From Morchella semilibera (taxonomy: Eukaryota; Ascomycota; Pezizomycetes; Pezizales; Morchellaceae): a DNA stretch of 64,000 nucleotides. Below the pieces are notes generated by a model, which worked only from the letters and a program-made list of their open reading frames with translations, did no database searches and was not told the origin of the DNA. Positions 48,277 through 59,200 of the stretch are shown here, in pieces. The position numbers were made by a program, and so were the translations under genes. Within the stretch, counting starts at the first letter, position 1. The number at the start of each line of letters is the position of its first letter. Where the stretch lies: the NCBI GenBank assembly GCA_009192285.1, contig CM018604.1:496001-560000 (forward strand), given 5' to 3'.

Positions 48277-49279
48277 TCACAACTGATCGTCAGTCTCGAG
48301 CACGATCGCTTCACCAGGCTTAAACGCAGGAAGCCCGATATACGGACAGCCCGCACACCTGAACGCATCACCAAGGTAGCAGCTCCCACAAGAACTTGCC
48401 TTGCCCTCCACTGTAAAATCGATCTCCGCTAGATCTTCGGCATTCAGCTTAAATCCCGCCGCAGCCTTCTCCTTTGCCGCGGCGAGCGCCTTATCGGCTG
48501 CCGAGCGCTGCGTTGCGTCTTCTTCCTCGAGTTTCTCCTTGAGACCGCAGGTACAATCCTTGCATGCGCGCCTACGCTTCCCAGGCTTGGGACGGCATTC
48601 AGGGGCTATTTTAGTTAGTAAAGGAACCTAATGGCGGTGGGACCAACGGGAGGGGTAGCATACGTTGCTGAATTGGTGCCGCTAAATCATCGCCGTCAAG
48701 GAGCGTCGACTCATCAATCAACTCGTCATCTTCATCTAGGTCGTCGCTAAAATCGATGAACCCAACACCACTCGGCGCGGCTGCCGCCGCAACCGGCGCA
48801 ACAGGCTTTGGCACCACCACGGGACCATCAGTCTTCCGTCGTAGCTTCAACGGCACGCTCCTTGTGTCTGGCTTTACGAGAGATCCGTCGTCCGCCACTA
48901 GGAAACCGGCCATGAGAACCGCGAGCTTATCCGCGCTAACTGGAGCATTATCCTGGGCCCGCCATTTAGCTCCAGGCGCCATGGAGGCAAAGACCTTCTC
49001 CAGTATAGGGGCTGGGAGCTCTAATGTGGCGGTGGGTGAAGAGAGAAGCAGTACGGAGGTGTATGTTGTCGTTGGGAGGGACACGAGACCAAGGGTGAGA
49101 CGGTCAAGCATTTGGACATCAGTGGAATCGCGCGGTAGTGTTGAGAGGGCAGACTCGAGGAGCGCTGGGGCCGAGGAGATGGATGGTGGGCATAGAAGTA
49201 ATGTTCGTCCAGGTGGAGTGGAGGTAGAAGGGGGGGGGAAGTCGGAGGAAGTGTCAACGAGGACCGCTGGTGGTGACAT
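48277..49279 (-). CDS. DRE2: Fe-S cluster assembly protein Dre2 (anamorsin/CIAPIN1)
   Basis: Electron carrier of the cytosolic iron-sulfur assembly pathway, partner of the diflavin reductase Tah18. Two exons (48664-49279, 48277-48605) give 314 aa. The N-terminal part is the degenerate methyltransferase-like domain ([37 protein letters not shown]). The linker carries the conserved acidic FIDFSDD and [11 protein letters not shown]. The C-terminus has both cluster sites: [20 protein letters not shown] (C-x11-C-x2-C-x-C) and [19 protein letters not shown] (C-x2-C-x7-C-x2-C), then LPAFKPGE. All eight cysteines are present. It shares a 614-bp divergent promoter region with the proteasome gene. Confidence 0.96.
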
Positions 49280-49893
49280 TTTGGCTTGTCTCGTGTGTCG
49301 AGGTAAGTTCTCTACTCTAAATGTATGTTTAGGTTAAAAGTAGAGGTTGTTTATGAGCTGTAATTTAGTGATCTAGTGAAAAGAGAATGGTTTTATAATT
49401 GTGTGAGTTGAGGGGGTGAGAATTATCTATCAGAGAAGCCTAGGCTTGGTAGTGGGATAAAAACTCCGTGGAGAAACAGCTTAGAAATCTTTCTTTGAAA
49501 TCTTTACACACGATTCGCCTGTCTCTGCCACTAGTGAGATGCCCCACCCTGAGATCCGCCACTAAAGCTTACCCGGACGACAAATGTAACCGGAGCTGCA
49601 GGGAAATAGCGGGGCAGAGCCGGCCACTTTATTTAGTTTGTAGGTTGTTAATTGTTTTTGCATTATTCAAGGAGAGGAAGCTCTAGCTCTGGAATCTCAT
49701 AGTCATAATTGTAACTGCCTTCTAATATTAATTCGTTATTCCCTGCTTCCTGTCATTTCCGTTCTGAAATTTACCAAACGGAAGTATTTCTTAGAACCAA
49801 GAAACCTCCGCGTCAACCAACACCTCAACCCCACGCACATAGCATCACCACCACCCCTCCATCCATCATTTTCTGAGCATCTAAACATACAAA
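49280..49893. promoter_or_regulatory. Divergent promoter region DRE2/PRE5
   Basis: 614 bp between start codons of two divergently transcribed housekeeping genes. I saw no exact proteasome-associated control element (GGTGGCAAA). Confidence 0.5.
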
Positions 49894-50878
49894 ATGTTCA
49901 GGAACAACTACGATAACGATTCCGTCACCTTGTAAAAGCCTCTCCGTTATTCGTTGGGATGAACCCTCACTAACAACCTTGACGATAGCTCCCCGCAAGG
50001 CCGCATCTTCCAGGTAGAATATGCTCTCGAGGCTATAAAACAGGGTTCTGTCGCCGTGGGATTGGTCAGCAAGACACATGCTGTGCTTGTTGCTCTAAAG
50101 GTATTGTTTTATGAGATGGGGTGGGATAAGCGGACCTCACTGACTGGGAAATAGAGAAACGCGGAGGAGCTGGGTAGTTACCAGAAGAAGATCATCGGTT
50201 TGGAATACCACTCAACTTTGTCGATGACTGTAAGATGGGACGCTGATGCAAGAGCATATGTTTATAGGTATCGATACACATCTCGGTGTTGCCCTCGCTG
50301 GTCTGGCCCCCGATGCCCGTGTCCTCTCAAACTTCATGCGCCAGCAATCCATGTCCTCACGTCTCCTATACAACCGCCCCGTCCCAGTCGCCCGTGTCGT
50401 CAATGCCATCGCCGATAAAGCCCAGGTAAACACGCAGCACTACGGTCGGCGCCCATACGGTGTCGGTCTTCTCGTTGCCGGTGTCGATGAGACTGGTCCT
50501 CACCTCTGGGAGTTCCAGCCCTCGGGGATGGTACTAGAGTACCGTGGTGCATCCATCGGCGCGCGCTCACAGAGTGCCAGGACATACCTTGAACGCACAT
50601 ACGAGGAGTTCGCGGACAGTAGCAGGGAGGAGCTTGTTCTACATGGATTAAAGGCGCTGAGGGACTCGTTGGCTCAGGATAAGGAGCTCACAATCGCGAA
50701 TACAAGTCTTGCAGTTGTTGGTATTGGGGAGAAGTTTAAGCTCTACGACGGAGATGAGGTTGGTGAGTGGCTCGAGAAGCTCGGGAATGTTCAGAGCAGC
50801 AGAGGAGGGAGGGGTGCCGACGATGAGGAGGCCGCAGCTGAAAACGCTCCAGAGGAGACTATGGATACAACGGAATAG
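49894..50878 (+). CDS. PRE5: 20S proteasome subunit alpha-6 (PSMA1 type)
   Basis: Structural alpha-ring subunit of the 20S proteasome. Four exons (49894-49931, 49989-50100, 50155-50197, 50268-50878) give 267 aa. The N-terminal alpha signature is [20 protein letters not shown], with [12 protein letters not shown]. Then [48 protein letters not shown] and [20 protein letters not shown] identify the alpha-6 paralogue. The C-terminus is acidic ([20 protein letters not shown]), as often seen in this subunit. The donor at 50198 (GTTTGG) is weaker than the later GTAAGA at 50230, but is the one that keeps the conserved KKIIxID. Confidence 0.95.
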
Positions 50879-51277
50879 AGTAAAAAGTTCGTATTCCTGT
50901 AGTTTTTTCTTCTTGTGTTGCCTGTCTTCTGTGAATAATGGAATAACAGATCTATGATATCAACAAGTGCTAGTGATTCCTTTACCCTTTTGTGAATCTA
51001 ATATCGGAGAATTGGGATTGTTTCTTCATGGTTATCATTATTTGGCACTATTTAGTAAAAGGTAGTCACAGGCAAGAATTCTAAACTCTACCCAATAACT
51101 CCCACCCCACAGTTTCAAGTTCTCGAGGGTAAAAAAAAAATAGAGAGAAAAGGGCTATAGTCCGTAAAGGAGAAAAGAGGGGAAAGGAAAAATGCTCAAG
51201 GACAAAAGAAACCCACATTCTCATGAAACGTACCAACAATGAAGCTTATTCTAGAAAGAAATTTCATGATGGTCTAT
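50879..51277. other. Intergenic between convergent genes
   Basis: 399 bp between the PRE5 and LOG-family stop codons; an A run near 51131. Nothing else seen. Confidence 0.6.
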
Positions 51278-51994
51278 CTACTCCAAGCCCCAATTGAGGT
51301 TCATCCTTCCAGACGCAGGGACATAATCCCTGATTCTGTCTGCAACCTCCTGTGCCGTCTTCGCCTCGACAATGATGCCCTGGGCGCCAGGCTTAATAAA
51401 CCCAGCCTCTACAGCGCTCTTCACCCAAGCCAGCAACCCATCATAGAAGCCATCCACATTGAATAACACAATAGGGCACGTATGGATCCCCAACTGGTTC
51501 CAAGTGACAACCTCGAAAAGTTCCTCCATTGTTCCAAAACCACCCGGAAGCGCAACAAACGCATTGGAGAGTTTCCCCATCATGCTCTTGCGTGTATGCA
51601 TGTCTTGTACAATGGTGGTCTTGCCGTACTCGGCTTCGTCGGGAGTGCCGCCGTCCTGCTCGAAGGCGACGAGGGCTTGAGGAATGATACCGTGGACGTT
51701 GCCGCCGAGGGAGCGAAGGGTTTTGGCGACAGTTCCCATGAGACCTACAGTGCCTCCGCCGTAGACCAGCGACCAACTATTGGCGTGCATAGTATTGGCG
51801 AGAGCGACGGCAGCGGCGAGGTACGCAGGGGATGTACCAGCATTGGCACCACAGCTTTAAGTGAAATATTAGCGGAAGCTTCGTGGCGGAGGCGCGGGGA
51901 GTACTTACAAAACACATACGGAGAATGAGTCAGAGGAGGGGTCTCCGATGGAAGGAGTGGAGGTCCCAGTGCCGTTCTGTGATACTGCCAACAT
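51278..51994 (-). CDS. LOG-family protein (cytokinin riboside monophosphate phosphoribohydrolase-like)
   Basis: Proteins of this family release a base from nucleoside 5'-monophosphates; in plants and some fungi they yield active cytokinins, though many members simply act on AMP. Two exons (51909-51994, 51278-51854) give 220 aa. Motifs: SVCVFCGANAGTSPAY near the start, WSLVYGGGTVGLMG, VHGIIPQAL, DMHTRKSMM and the catalytic PGGFGTMEELFEVVTWNQLG (PGGxGTxxE). The old label 'lysine decarboxylase' for this family is misleading. No cytokinin prenyltransferase or P450 gene is adjacent, so a hormone role is not suggested by context. Confidence 0.93.
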
Positions 51995-53583
51995 GGTGGG
52001 GTCTAGTATGTTTAGGTTTGTGGAGTTTTAGGTAAGTAGTTTTGGGTAAGATTTAGAAAGATAGGTGTTAGCGGTAGTGGTTGTATTTGTAGTGGTTATA
52101 GTAGCGAGTGAGTAGTCCGGGGTCTTTCAAACGTTTCGAAGTCACGAGCTAGACTAGAGGAGATTAATTGCTTTAAATACACTTTCAAATCCCCTCAACT
52201 CCCCCATCAATAGTTGAATATCCCCTCACTGATATCATATCACATCTGTGTGGTCATGAACCCTTAGCTAACTGCTTACTTGTCGCCTCATCTCGAGCCG
52301 ATTGCCCTCTAGACATGGTCGCGCTCCTTCCTGGTTGGTGTAAATCCAATCCACCGTTGAACAAACAAAAAATAAAATAAAAATCATTGGTCATCTACGT
52401 TAGGCTAGTTGAGCCGCATTTCGTCATACTTTCCCTTGTCTCACCAAAAGGAACAGGGCAAGCTGATCATTGTGTCCTATCAACCCATGGTGCTCTGTAC
52501 TCGTCCCTCCATGACGTTTCCGAACACGACCAATATTGCATACCATACAAATAGGGGGACTTGGCACTTTTTTTGTGTGTATGCAATATTGGTCGTGTTC
52601 GGAAACGTTATAAAATTAGTAGTAGTGGTAGCAGATCAAACAAGTTCATCGTGGGAACGCGTCCGACTCGGTTGTCTAAACTTTTGGATTTTGCGGCGTG
52701 GCCGTACATGGATAAGATTTTCACTCAATTACGTCCTAGGTACCGATTGGACCTGGAATTCTTGTAGCCGGCGATGTAGACATGGGAATCGTCCATGCTG
52801 TTCCTGATGATCATTTAATGTTCTGTACGGCAGCGGCAAAAATTCTAACCCGGAGGTCTTCTGACGTTGAATGTTCATGCGGCTGCAATTAGGAGGATAG
52901 AGGGACAGGTTCATGGGTACTCACTCGGGAGGTGGGGTTTACTAGGGACACTGAGGAAAGGTTGTAAGGATCTAAATAAAGTCGCTCTTTTAGGGCTCTA
53001 TTGGTGTCACGGCTCTGTAGTGCGGATTGGCGGCGCCTAGTCCCGTGATCTATTTTATCACTGGCTGGATCGAGAATGTGGTTTCTTCTCAAACAGAGCC
53101 TATCTTGGGGGCCTGAACCTTTGAGAGATGAATTTATGGCATTGTGTAGATAGATATGTTAAGCTGAAGTAGTATTGTGCGACTTATGACCCAGGGTGAC
53201 CTGAGTTTAAGGTGACCTGAGTTTAAGGCGACCAGTTTTGACGCTATCTTTCGGATCCGGGTCGGGATCCGGCCTCGACTCAAATTCCAACTACTATTGG
53301 TCCGACTCAACTTATGAATACAACTGTGCAGATCTAAAAGTTCGTCCCACGAGCATCATTTACGGGTACCTCCTAAATTATATTAGTTAGCATATATGTA
53401 TGCATATTGGGCCTTCTCTTAGTGTGTTCCTAGATATTGCTTCTTCATAGTCTATTAGGTTCCGAAACTGAGGCTCAAGGCTCGCTCTATGGTATTTATA
53501 CCTTGATTATCTACATACGTACCAGTCGATTACCCCAACAGCTCCAAACGCCATGCTCATTGCCTACCCATATTACCTACTGC
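51995..53583. other. Intergenic with a long perfect hairpin
   Basis: Between the LOG-family start and the 3' end of AP-3 sigma. It holds the inverted repeat at 52514-52608 and, near 53198-53227, a short tandem GGTGACCTGAGTTTAA repeated twice. No gene supported. Confidence 0.55.
52514..52608. repeat. 95-bp element with perfect 30-bp inverted repeats
   Basis: ACGTTTCCGAACACGACCAA (continuing to 52543) is repeated exactly as its complement at 52579-52608, around a 35-bp loop. A divergent single arm (24 of 30 positions) occurs at 19918-19947. It is probably a small foldback MITE. The perfect arms suggest recent origin or gene conversion. Confidence 0.8.
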
Positions 53584-54290
53584 CTACCTCCCAGTCCACA
53601 CATCCCCCCCACTCATAAACCCGCCCCTGCCCATGCCCATGCCTGACCCGCCTCCACCACCTACACGCTCCTTCGGTCTTTTTGCGACCTTTCCTGCGTC
53701 GCGCACAGCCTTAACAATTTTGCTTAGGTCCGTCTCGACGACACACCCACCGATGACCATCTCCTCGAGTGTTGCATGCAGCGTCTCAAAGTTGAAGATG
53801 AGGTCGAGCTCACAGACGTTCTCGAAGAGTGCATCGAGGGCTTGCACGAACACCTGGATTAGGTCAAGGAGACCCAGGGGGGACTCGAGAGAGTCGCTGA
53901 TTACAATGAAGTAGAGCGTGGCATAGTGCCGGTATAGAAGTGTTGTGGGTTCGTCGCCGGCGGTGGTGTTCCAGGAGGAGGAAGAAGAGCCGGCGAGTAG
54001 AGGCGGGAGACTGGCAGTGCTGCAGGTTAGTCCCTGCATACCGTCCAGGCATTAAGGAGTGGAGAGAGTTACGGAAGGAAGTTGCAAGCGGAGGCGGGGC
54101 GATTTGAGACAAGGGAGAAGATCTGGGTGAGGAGCTTCTGTTGCAATGAGACGTCCTGAGAGATGGGTTAGTTGGGTACTTATATTTTTTACAGATATTT
54201 TAGTATTAGAGAGAGACGGACGATCTGGGAGTAGAACTTGGTCAGACGGGGCTGACCATTGTTGTTGAAAACTAGCACGGCGTTAATCAT
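53584..54290 (-). CDS. APS3: AP-3 adaptor complex sigma subunit
   Basis: Small subunit of the AP-3 coat that sorts cargo from Golgi/endosome to the vacuole. Three exons (54222-54290, 54073-54155, 53584-54019) give 195 aa. The N-terminus, MINAVLVFNNNGQPRLTKFY, is diagnostic for AP-3 sigma. Then come DVSLQQKLLTQIFSLVS, YRHYATLYFIVISDSLESPL, LLDLIQVFVQALDALFENVC and ELDLIFNFETLHATLEEMV. A Ser-rich insert (AGSSSSSWNTTAGDEP) precedes YRHY, and there is a Gly-rich C-terminal tail. The first donor, GTCCGT at 54221, is atypical but is the one that keeps phase. Confidence 0.93.
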
Positions 54291-55242
54291 TGCGAGAGCT
54301 GTGGTTCTGGGATTGGATTGGATGCTTAGGCTAGAGCTTCGTGGTTTGACTGACGTTGGAGGCTCTTATCAATTAAAGATCTTATCAGATCCTATAGCTA
54401 ATGCCGTATATATTTAATTGGCAACAAGTTCTATTCTTATACCATCAGAGGTCAATAAACAGTACCGCGGCGTAGCCTACGTCTTAGGAGACATAATTAC
54501 GCCGCTATAAGAAGCCAATTCAAGCCCGAGTGGAGCAGTGGCGAGGTTCTGTACCCTTAGCCAGTCGATTACGGGGCTATTTTCATATATTCAATTTATA
54601 GTTCTGGGTGTTACGTTTACCAAAAGGTATATTTACACAGATATATCTGTTCATATGGATAACCCCATATGACATTCTCAGCTCAGTCCTCTCCCTTTTT
54701 TCCGGGACATTATCGATTCTATTCAAATGATGAGCACAGGCTTTAAGTTAGGGCCACCGAATTAAGTATTATACAAATAAAAAAGCGACTCTGCTCCGCC
54801 TGTGTTTAGCATATATGTAGGTACTCGACTCTCCTATCATGTGCCAAGTAAATAATCTAACAACCAAAAGTTGGGCGTTTCATGACTGAAGACGCACCAG
54901 CATACAACAATGGTGGTAATCAATCTCACTGTTCTATGTAGTGACATCTAGAGTAAAGGCTTAGCTGGGTGATCACCGAGCTGAGGCAAGATGGGTTCAT
55001 CGTAAGGAGTCCTAATCCGAGTTTATTTCTAACAAGCGTATAAAGGATACTAAAACTGAACGCATGCAGTCTATAATTTAGTACCGGGCCGCCACGAAGT
55101 TAGAGTTGCTTAAGTATCGCTGATCATTTCAAGAGTATATCCCAGACCGGCATTATAACAGATTAGGGTACGGCTGTGATAAGCAGTCCCAGAAACCCTA
55201 AACAACCCACACACATCACACGCCCGCCGCCCCACGATCACG
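54291..55242. promoter_or_regulatory. Divergent intergenic region APS3/RPL44
   Basis: About 950 bp; contains telomere-repeat-like sites close to RPL44. A stretch at 54530-54590 vaguely resembles a tRNA A box but cannot be folded, so none is called. Confidence 0.5.
55163..55202. promoter_or_regulatory. Pair of inverted TTAGGG/CCCTAA (Tbf1-like) sites before RPL44
   Basis: TTAGGG at 55163-55168 and AAACCCTAAA at 55193-55202 lie 41-80 bp upstream of the proposed start codon. In many fungi Tbf1 binds TTAGGG-type motifs in ribosomal protein promoters. Motif and context are seen; binding is inferred. Confidence 0.5.
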
Positions 55243-56250
55243 ATGGCGGTAGCAACCACCAACGCGTTTCTTGCCTGGACAACCGATTACGACAGCCCGA
55301 CCACTAAACGAGACCTCACGACCCCCGAATTCACATCACTGATTCAAAATGGTAAGGATTCTCCATGCCCAATTTTTTTTTGCATTTCCATATGTCTGGT
55401 GGTGCCGAACGGGATTATGCGAGGCTGCGAATCAGACGGAGAACCTTAATTGGGACGGAAACGAGAGGTAGCGACTTAATTATTTCGAAGGCTAGGTTTA
55501 TTAGGGTTTGGGATGTGGGGGGACGATGGAGGTGGGGATCGAACGCATGGCGGTTCGCACTCGGTTTCGCTAGTACCATTTAAACGCCTATCAACAAGCC
55601 CGATACGCCCTCCCCATGTATAGCAATATCATGCCGCTTGTCGCCCCATATAGCCTGGAACAATTCTGGACGCCTAGGGTAGAGGAAGAGCTGGGAACGA
55701 AGCTCGGATGTAGCAAGCCAGCATTCGCCGCCACCAGACATTAGCGGAAACGAGAGACATAACAGAGCGCTTACTAATAACTCTGCCATCTTTAGGTCAA
55801 CGTTCCCAAGACCCGTAAGACCTACTGCAAGGGCAAGTCCTGCAAGAAGCACACCCAGCACAAGGTCACCCAGTACAAGGCTGGAAAGGTCCGTCCCCGC
55901 CTACTCAAATGTCAGCACTACTGGGGTAAGCTAACGGAGTTTCTCAATCCTCCAGGCCTCTCTGTTCGCCCAGGGAAAGCGTCGTTATGACCGTAAGCAG
56001 TCCGGTTACGGAGGTCAGACCAAGCCCGTCTTCCACAAGAAGGCGAAGACCACAAAGAAGGTCGTGTTGAGACTAGAGTGCACTTCCTGCAAGACCAAGG
56101 CCCAGCTTGCCCTGAAAAGATGCAAGCACTTCGAGCTTGGGTACGTTATAATCTACTTTTTGGCGCAATCGGTGTTAATGGCGGTGCTAACGTGTGGCCC
56201 TTCTTTACAGTGGTGACAAGAAGACCAAGGGTGCCGCTCTTGTCTTTTAA
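55243..56250 (+). CDS. RPL44: 60S ribosomal protein eL42 (L44/L36A)
   Basis: Large-subunit ribosomal protein near the E site. Exons 55243-55248, 55796-55888, 55956-56140 and 56211-56250 give 107 aa, one more than usual, in whole codons. The sequence reads [77 protein letters not shown] and [17 protein letters not shown]. The four zinc cysteines (C-x4-C and C-x2-C) are present. The proline in QTKPVF (position 56 of the usual numbering) is the cycloheximide-sensitive form. The two-codon first exon followed by a 547-nt intron is inferred: ribosomal protein genes often split just after ATG, and ATGGCG|GTAGCA fits, but another upstream ATG cannot be excluded. Confidence 0.93.
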
Positions 56251-59200
56251 ACGCAATAAAAAAAAAAACTCGGTGTTTTATTTCTCTTTTTTTTTTACAT
56301 TTCTTTCTTTCTTGGTTGGCATTGGCAACTTCTGATCAAAAAAAGTATCATACTACAAATTTGAGGAAGTTGACAAAAAATTAGAGGTAACACAATATGT
56401 TGTTTCTAGTGACTAGTCCTGGGAACCAGGGGAGCAAAGAATGGGTGATAAGGAAGGCCTATCTATATCCTACTACCTGCCAGCCATTGTATAAAGGGAA
56501 AAAATGGGAAATAGTTTCATTAATATGCCGGCATAGTTTTTGGTGATTTGTTTAGAGAGCTTTCAAACGGAAGTGTTTCTTTTTTTTTTTTTTTTTGATG
56601 AGGTTTGATGTAAACGTATTTACATTAGAAGCGCTTAAATTAATCTAAATTCACTCATATTTGACTGCGAGTATAGAACTTTCTAAAGAGGATTGGTTAT
56701 CAAGCCGAGTGAGCGAGTGAGAAGTTGTGATCACCAATTCTACTTGCCGCGGAAACTTATTCTTGCCGTAAGTACGTATGATCCTGACTAGTAAAACATA
56801 TGGTTATGAGATGTAAGACCGAACTTCTTTTAGTATACTCGTGGTCAGTGCTCTCAACCTTGCATGAGCTCTCACCACACCATTAAGGAGCTCTATACCT
56901 ATCGAGTGATGCTTTGTGACTCACTTCCCCGGAGGCTCGAGGGCTTAAGTTTGAAAAACAAGTTTTCAATACTCCAGTCTCAGATCCGATAGTATACAGG
57001 TACTATATTAAGTTATGCCTGGAATTTTCGTAATCAGAAGTCTCAAACTTAAGCCCATACCTGCTTGGTCAGACGCCACACGAATTAACGTAGATATTAA
57101 TGGCTAAGCGCGCGTCACAGAAAATCACTCGTAAGAGAGACCTCCTGTTCCCAGTGCATTTTTTATCTATTTATTTATGCTTCATACTGCATGGAACCCG
57201 TAGGCTATGGTAGCTGCCTCCTCCCCCTTTCCCAGGAGATGTAATTTCCTCGTCAATAAGAAGGTAAAAAATAAGGAATTCCACAATGTATTGATGTGAT
57301 ACGATTATCTCCCCTTTGTCTCCCCGGGGTGCTCCAGCTTCAGAGGGTCGTTTTAAATTTTTGCGTTTTTATCCTGTGATGTGCGTCGGAGTACCACGAG
57401 CTGGTAGTGCCGAGGGACCCTGGCTAGGCTCTTCTTCGCTTTAACGCCAAGCGAAAGTACCTATATGCCCTGAAGACAACCCTAGGCCCGCTATTATCAC
57501 ATCGTGGTAATGTTAGAGTACGCGTTTGAGCAGGCGCGGCATGGGTTTATAAATTGCAAGGCTCAGTGGGCCTCTACGGGAAGTAAAGGCAGTCCTTGGC
57601 TTTATTATCTTTACCTTTGGCCTTAATCTGTGGGCAGTTCTTCCTCGAAACTTTTCAATCTGTCCTAAGTACAAGCTACGTACTAACGTGTTTCACCGGG
57701 AAAGCAACCGAGTCCCGTTGATGAAGGATGGTAGGACTAAATTTCAGTCTAATATGAAGGCAAATAGGTCGGAAGTACTTTTTGGTTATTTTGGGGTAAT
57801 ATTTACTTAGGGTAGTGCGGTGGGGGGTTAATTCCAAAGACCCAAAAGCAGGCATTGCTTTCAGGGGGCAATTACTTCATTTATTATGACAACCATCCTC
57901 CACCACTGAACCTTGGTAAATATTATCTAAAATAGTCAAAAGACATTTAAAAAGTGTCGCGTCGGTGTAGTGGGCCAGATGGACTTTGAATCTCCATTAA
58001 GATGGAGGCCTCTGGAATTGGCTTCCCAAAGAGAAGTTTTTAAGGATATAGCGTCACCAATTAGTGATCTGGGTTCTAGTAGAGGTTCCTCATACTCCCA
58101 ATATATTTTGAGCGACTTCAAAGGTTTGATAAATTTCATAACACACACATTTTTTTAAGATCGAAGGATATTAGGCACACTTCCTCTGTTACCAATCAAA
58201 TCGGCACCAGTTCCCTCGTGTCGACCATAGCGGATAACTAGTAGCACTCCAGTATTCATACCGTATATATCTAACGCCGTATCAAATGCCACGAATTGAT
58301 TCTGGTTCAGAATTAAGGGGCCATATAGTACCCTGGGCGGGATGATCATATATTTTTTTTTGCCAAGTGGTAACACCTGGCCACCGGGCCACCTAAAGCT
58401 TGAATAGCCAAGAGAGTTAGCTCGACATACACAGGGCGTTTTGTACCCGCATTCTACCTACATGTACGTTTTGAAGGCTTGTCTCTGCATACATGTAGCC
58501 AAGAGACTTGGCTGCCGACTTAGCTCATCTCACTTACAATTAAATATAAGCCGGTCAAGCTGCCCACCATATTTTCAATGCCACCGGCATACCGAACACC
58601 GGGCGGGGTGTGAAGCTCGACTAGCAAGAATGCAGTGATCATGCTAGCTACATTTAGGTAGCTAGGGGTAGTTTTCTTGCTGGAAATGCAGCTTCGGGGG
58701 AGTTACTTCATTATTTATCAAAGAAGGTATTTGGGCTGGACCCCGATGATTACATTTCCAGAATCTGATAAAATATTTTCTTCTAGAACACGTGTACTAG
58801 TTTCATACTAAAGTGGGTAGATTAATATCCGTTCCCTGAATGGTTCCTACCATCACCCCCACCCCCCAGGAACTAAATACAAGGGTGGTATGAATACATG
58901 TACTTTCTAGGAAGGGCATGCATGGACCTTTCGATCTTCAGTCTTCAGGCTTGGGAGTTTTCCCTGGTTCGCATCTCTGGACTGAAAGGGTACACATCCT
59001 AGCACCCCGTGTCTTTGCATATCTTATCTCTAACGGACGAACGAGACTTGTAGGATTTGTAACATGCTATGGGGAGAAGGATAATATATACAACCACCCT
59101 CGGGTAGACAGATGCTATAGGTGCGTGTTGAGATTACTGATCGTTATAATTCTCTCCTTAACCCTACACCCAGCCCCCATCTTTCAATTATGCCAAGGCC

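Noticed and set aside
52409-52807. 132-codon open frame on the plus strand
   Set aside because: It spans the 52514-52608 inverted repeat; its similarity to a frame near 19900 comes from the shared repeat, not from a protein family.
54530-54590. Possible tRNA gene (GAGTGGAGCAGTGGCGAGG...)
   Set aside because: No B box of the form GGTTCGANTCC and no cloverleaf could be drawn.
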